Below, piece by piece: positions 61,657 through 64,000 of a stretch of 64,000 bases of DNA. The stretch is from Streptomyces dengpaensis (GTDB taxonomy: Bacteria > Actinomycetota > Actinomycetes > Streptomycetales > Streptomycetaceae). The first letter of the stretch is position 1; each line of letters opens with the position of its first letter. The translations under genes and the position numbers were made by a program. Below the pieces are notes generated by a model. It worked only from the letters and a program-made list of their open reading frames with translations, was not told where the DNA came from and ran no database searches. The stretch lies in the NCBI RefSeq assembly GCF_002946835.1, contig NZ_CP026652.1, forward strand, positions 7,626,001 to 7,690,000, written 5' to 3'.

Positions 61657-62622
61657 GTGCGCTACCGAGAACTGGGACGCGGTGGGATGCCGGTGTCCGA
61701 GATCGGCTATGGGGCGTGGAGGATCGGTGCGTCCGGGTGGGTGGGAGCCGCGGAGGACGAATCCGTACGCGCTCTGCACCGGGCCATCGATCGCGGCGTG
61801 AACTTCATCGACACCGCGCGCGGTTACGGCGAGAGCGAGCGGATCGTCGGCCGGGTGGTCCGTGAGCGGGCCGGTGACGAGGTGCGCGTCGCGACCAAGG
61901 TGCCGCCGAAGAACCGCATATGGCCGGCGCCCGACGGGCTCGACCCGGCCGAGGCGTTCCCGGGCGAGCACATCCGCGTGAGCCTGGAAACCAGTCTGCG
62001 CGCGAGCGGCCTGGACCACTTCGACGTGCTGCAGTTCCACGTCTGGAGCGACGACTGGCTCGGCCGGGGCGACTGGCTGGAGACCATCGCCCAGCTCAAG
62101 CAGGAGGGCAAGATCCGCCTGTTCGGTGTGTCCGTCAACGACCACCAGCCGGACAACGCCCTCGCACTCGTCCGCAGCGGCGCCGCGGACTGCGTTCAGG
62201 TCATCTACAACGTCTTCGACCAGGCTCCGGCCGACGCGCTGCTGCCGGCCTGCGAGGAGTACGGCGTCGGAGTCATCGTGCGGGTGGCGCTGGACGAGGG
62301 CGGTCTCACGGGGCGGATCACCGCCGGTACGACGTTCCCCGAGGGCGACTGGCGCAACCGGTACTTCCGCGGTGACCGCCCGGCACAGGTGGAACAGCGG
62401 GTGGCCGCGATCGTCGCCGACCTCGGCATCGCCCCGGACGAGATCGCCGAGACCGCGCTGCGGTTCGTGCTGAGTTCACCGGCGGTCTCCACCGTCATCC
62501 CTGGCATGCGGACCGTACGCAACGTCGAACGCAACACGGCGGTGAGTGACGGACGGCCGCTCGCTGCCGACCAGCTCGCCGTGCTGGCCAAGCACCGGTG
62601 GCAGCGCAACTTCTACACGTGA
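61657..62622 (+). CDS. Aldo/keto reductase
   Basis: A 321-residue NADPH-dependent aldo/keto reductase. The catalytic tetrad is visible as Asp in [13 protein letters not shown], Tyr in the same block, Lys in VATKVPP and His in VLQFHVW. The cofactor end has [21 protein letters not shown], usual for the YajO/Tas-like group. The GTG at 61657 is chosen because GGAGGG lies six bases before it; other in-frame starts at 61594, 61639 and 61651 are less well placed. Substrate unknown. It probably has its own promoter after the fprA terminator. Confidence 0.87.
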   Translation: MRYRELGRGGMPVSEIGYGAWRIGASGWVGAAEDESVRALHRAIDRGVNFIDTARGYGESERIVGRVVRERAGDEVRVATKVPPKNRIWPAPDGLDPAEAFPGEHIRVSLETSLRASGLDHFDVLQFHVWSDDWLGRGDWLETIAQLKQEGKIRLFGVSVNDHQPDNALALVRSGAADCVQVIYNVFDQAPADALLPACEEYGVGVIVRVALDEGGLTGRITAGTTFPEGDWRNRYFRGDRPAQVEQRVAAIVADLGIAPDEIAETALRFVLSSPAVSTVIPGMRTVRNVERNTAVSDGRPLAADQLAVLAKHRWQRNFYT

Positions 62623-62665
62623 CCAAGATCCTTGGGTGACGTTGTCGATCCAGGTGCCTCCCATT

Positions 62666-62737
62666 CGACGCACGGGTGAGAGCGCGGCTCGACCGACGGG
62701 TGGGACCGCGACTCGACGCACGGATCAGAGCGCGACA
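62666..62737. repeat. Three 24-bp tandem repeats before the RibD-type gene
   Basis: Units 62666-62689, 62690-62713 and 62714-62737 share CGAC.(C/G)ACGG.T..GA.CGCG(G/A)C. They occupy most of the 138-base gap between the aldo-keto reductase and the next gene. The unit keeps frame, but no start codon or ribosome site supports a gene. Confidence 0.75.
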
Positions 62738-62760
62738 TCACGAACCGAAGGAGCACGGCC

Positions 62761-63390
62761 ATGCCCCAGCTGCGCGTACACAACCTCACGATCTCCCTGG
62801 ACGGCTACGCCGCCGGTCCCCGTCAGCGACTGGAGCACCCGCTCGGCGAGGGCTTCGAGGGAATGCACGAGTGGATGTTCGCGGCGATGCGGGACCGCGC
62901 CGACGGCAAGCCGGGGATCGACGTCGAGTACGTCGAACACAGCGAGGAGAACATCGGCGCCACCATCATGGGGCGCAACATGTTCGGGCCCCAGCGCGGA
63001 CCGTGGCAGGACGAGGCGTGGAAGGGGTGGTGGGGCGACAACCCGCCCTACCACAACGACGTGTTCGTGCACACGCATCACCTGCGGCCGTCACTGACCA
63101 TGGAGGGCGACACCACGTTCCACTTCACCGACGAACCCATCGAGACGGTGCTCGACCGGGCGTTCGAGGCGGCGGCGGGCAAGGACGTGCGTCTCGGCGG
63201 AGGGCCGGCCACTGTTCAGCAGTATCTGCGCGCAGGGCTGGTCGACGAGCTGCACCTGGCGATCGTCCCGGAACTGATCGGCAGCGGTGAGCGCCTGCTC
63301 GACAACCTGGGGGAGGGGATCGCGGGCTACCGTGTCGCCGAGCTGGTCAACTCGCCGGCCGTCGCGCATGCCCGGCTGGTACGTCGCTGA
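62761..63390 (+). CDS. Dihydrofolate-reductase-like (RibD C-terminal domain) protein
   Basis: A 209-residue single-domain reductase of the RibD C-terminal/DHFR-like superfamily. It opens QLRVHNLTISLDGYAAG. The NADPH-site glycine loop is KDVRLGGGPATVQQYLRAGLVDELHLAIVPELIGSGERL (landmarks LGGGPATV and VDELHLAIVP), and IMGRNMFGP matches the TxxGRxTxE region. Stand-alone members in actinobacteria are common and their substrates mostly unknown. AAGGAG is ten bases upstream. It is convergent to the TetR gene by 20 bases. Confidence 0.87.
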   Translation: MPQLRVHNLTISLDGYAAGPRQRLEHPLGEGFEGMHEWMFAAMRDRADGKPGIDVEYVEHSEENIGATIMGRNMFGPQRGPWQDEAWKGWWGDNPPYHNDVFVHTHHLRPSLTMEGDTTFHFTDEPIETVLDRAFEAAAGKDVRLGGGPATVQQYLRAGLVDELHLAIVPELIGSGERLLDNLGEGIAGYRVAELVNSPAVAHARLVRR

Positions 63391-63410
63391 AGCCTGCCGG
63401 CGGGCGTGGT

Positions 63411-64000
63411 TCAGTCTTCTCCGGTGGAACCGGGCCCTTCTCCGGTGGAACCGGGCCGCGTCCCGCCCGGCCTCGGCGCGCCCGCGCGCAGGCCGTCCAT
63501 CACCAGGTCCAGGAGGCGTCCGGCGCGCGACTGCCAGTCCCCGTGCGGGTCGAGCTGCCAGAGCCCGGCGATGGCGAGGACGAAGTCGTCGGGGGTGACG
63601 CCCGGGCGGATGGTGCCCGCCTCCTCGTTGGCCGTCAGCAGGAGCTCGATGGCCGAGGCCAGCGGGCCGTGTCCCAGCTTGGCCAGGGCGCCGCGCGGAG
63701 TGCTGGTGGCCGTGCGCAACGCGTCGGCCAGGCCCGCCTTGGCCATCGCGTACTGGGCGATGCGGTCCATCCACTCCCGCAGGGCCTGTTCCGGCCGGCG
63801 GGTTTCGAGTAGCCGGGCCGCGGTGTCGGCGACCTGCTGCATCTCGTAGCGGTAGATCTCCAGGACGAGTGCTTCGCGGTTGGGGAAGTTACGGTAGAAG
63901 GTCCCCTGCCCGACGCCCGCCTTCTTCGCGATCGCGCTCAGCGGGGCGTCCGCCGAGCGGGTCAGCTCCACCAGGGCCACTTCCAGGATGCGCTGGCGAT
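63411..64000 (-). CDS. TetR family transcriptional regulator, 5' end beyond window
   Basis: The frame is open to the window edge and its first visible residues are RQRILEVALVELTRS, the first helix of a TetR DNA-binding domain. The recognition part follows: SAIAKKAGVGQGTFYRNFPNREALVLEIY. The ligand domain covers the next 120 residues (ALREWMDRIAQYAMAKAG, DDFVLAIAGLWQL). The C-terminus ends with a small repeat GPGSTGE/D, DNA unit about 18 bases (63413-63453). Only the very first residues are missing. It may regulate the convergent RibD-type gene or genes outside the window. Confidence 0.88.
   Translation of the reverse strand, partial: RQRILEVALVELTRSADAPLSAIAKKAGVGQGTFYRNFPNREALVLEIYRYEMQQVADTAARLLETRRPEQALREWMDRIAQYAMAKAGLADALRTATSTPRGALAKLGHGPLASAIELLLTANEEAGTIRPGVTPDDFVLAIAGLWQLDPHGDWQSRAGRLLDLVMDGLRAGAPRPGGTRPGSTGEGPGSTGED

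Overview
The window is high-GC actinobacterial DNA with the look of a Streptomyces chromosome. Third codon positions are almost all G or C, the genes are short operons with GGAGG-type ribosome sites and several GTG starts, and it carries families typical of that genus: a conservon, SpoIIE/HATPase regulators, DUF5709, a septum-formation-domain protein, zinc-independent L31, xylAB with a ROK repressor, and gylR-glpK. No rRNA, tRNA, CRISPR array or biosynthetic cluster was seen.

Layout. 0-7.4 kb: the end of a PI-PLC/GDPD-like gene, a secreted phosphodiester glycosidase divergent from a large MalT/LAL-type LuxR regulator, small membrane proteins, and an anti-sigma-type ATPase. 7.5-10 kb: an IclR regulator and glycerol kinase. 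10-13.8 kb: a multidomain PAS-GAF-PP2C-HATPase protein and an N-terminally truncated M20 hydrolase. 14.0-15.6 kb: a TnpB-only insertion element abutting the end of a ROK regulator. 15.6-19.7 kb: the xylose cluster (ROK repressor, xylB, divergent xylA) with a good candidate operator. 20.8-24.9 kb: a coupled SNF2 helicase/SWIM-domain pair. 25-30.5 kb: a fatty acid desaturase, a broken repeat-type protein, two unknown genes and a methyltransferase. 30.7-37 kb: an MHYT membrane sensor followed by a complete conservon (sensor kinase, roadblock, DUF742, GTPase), a second roadblock gene and an unknown gene. 37-42.4 kb: thioesterase, Ski2-like helicase with DUF3516, YdjM-like membrane protein, L31 type B, DUF5709. 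42.6-50.4 kb: a heterodimeric ABC exporter with one degenerate ATP site, an L,D-transpeptidase lipoprotein, a PNGase-A-like pseudogene, and a MarR regulator divergent from a second ABC exporter. 50.5-54 kb: MltG, a flavin monooxygenase, YjbQ, and remnants of an SsuD-like and a DUF262-like gene. 54-56 kb: a cold-shock pair (Csp and DEAD-box helicase). 56-64 kb: pyruvate carboxylase, an FprA-type ferredoxin reductase behind an iron box, an aldo-keto reductase, a RibD-type reductase and a TetR regulator cut by the window end.

Two themes cut across the window. First, short tandem repeats (8-36 bp units) sit repeatedly at gene ends or in linkers. Second, at least five genes are decayed, truncated or shifted (M20 hydrolase, the 26.8-28.3 kb gene, the PNGase-A-like gene, the SsuD remnant and the DUF262-like fragment). 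The clearest mechanistic observations are the TnpB/omega-RNA element, the asymmetric ABC exporter, the probable pseudophosphatase, the xylose operator and the iron box before fprA.
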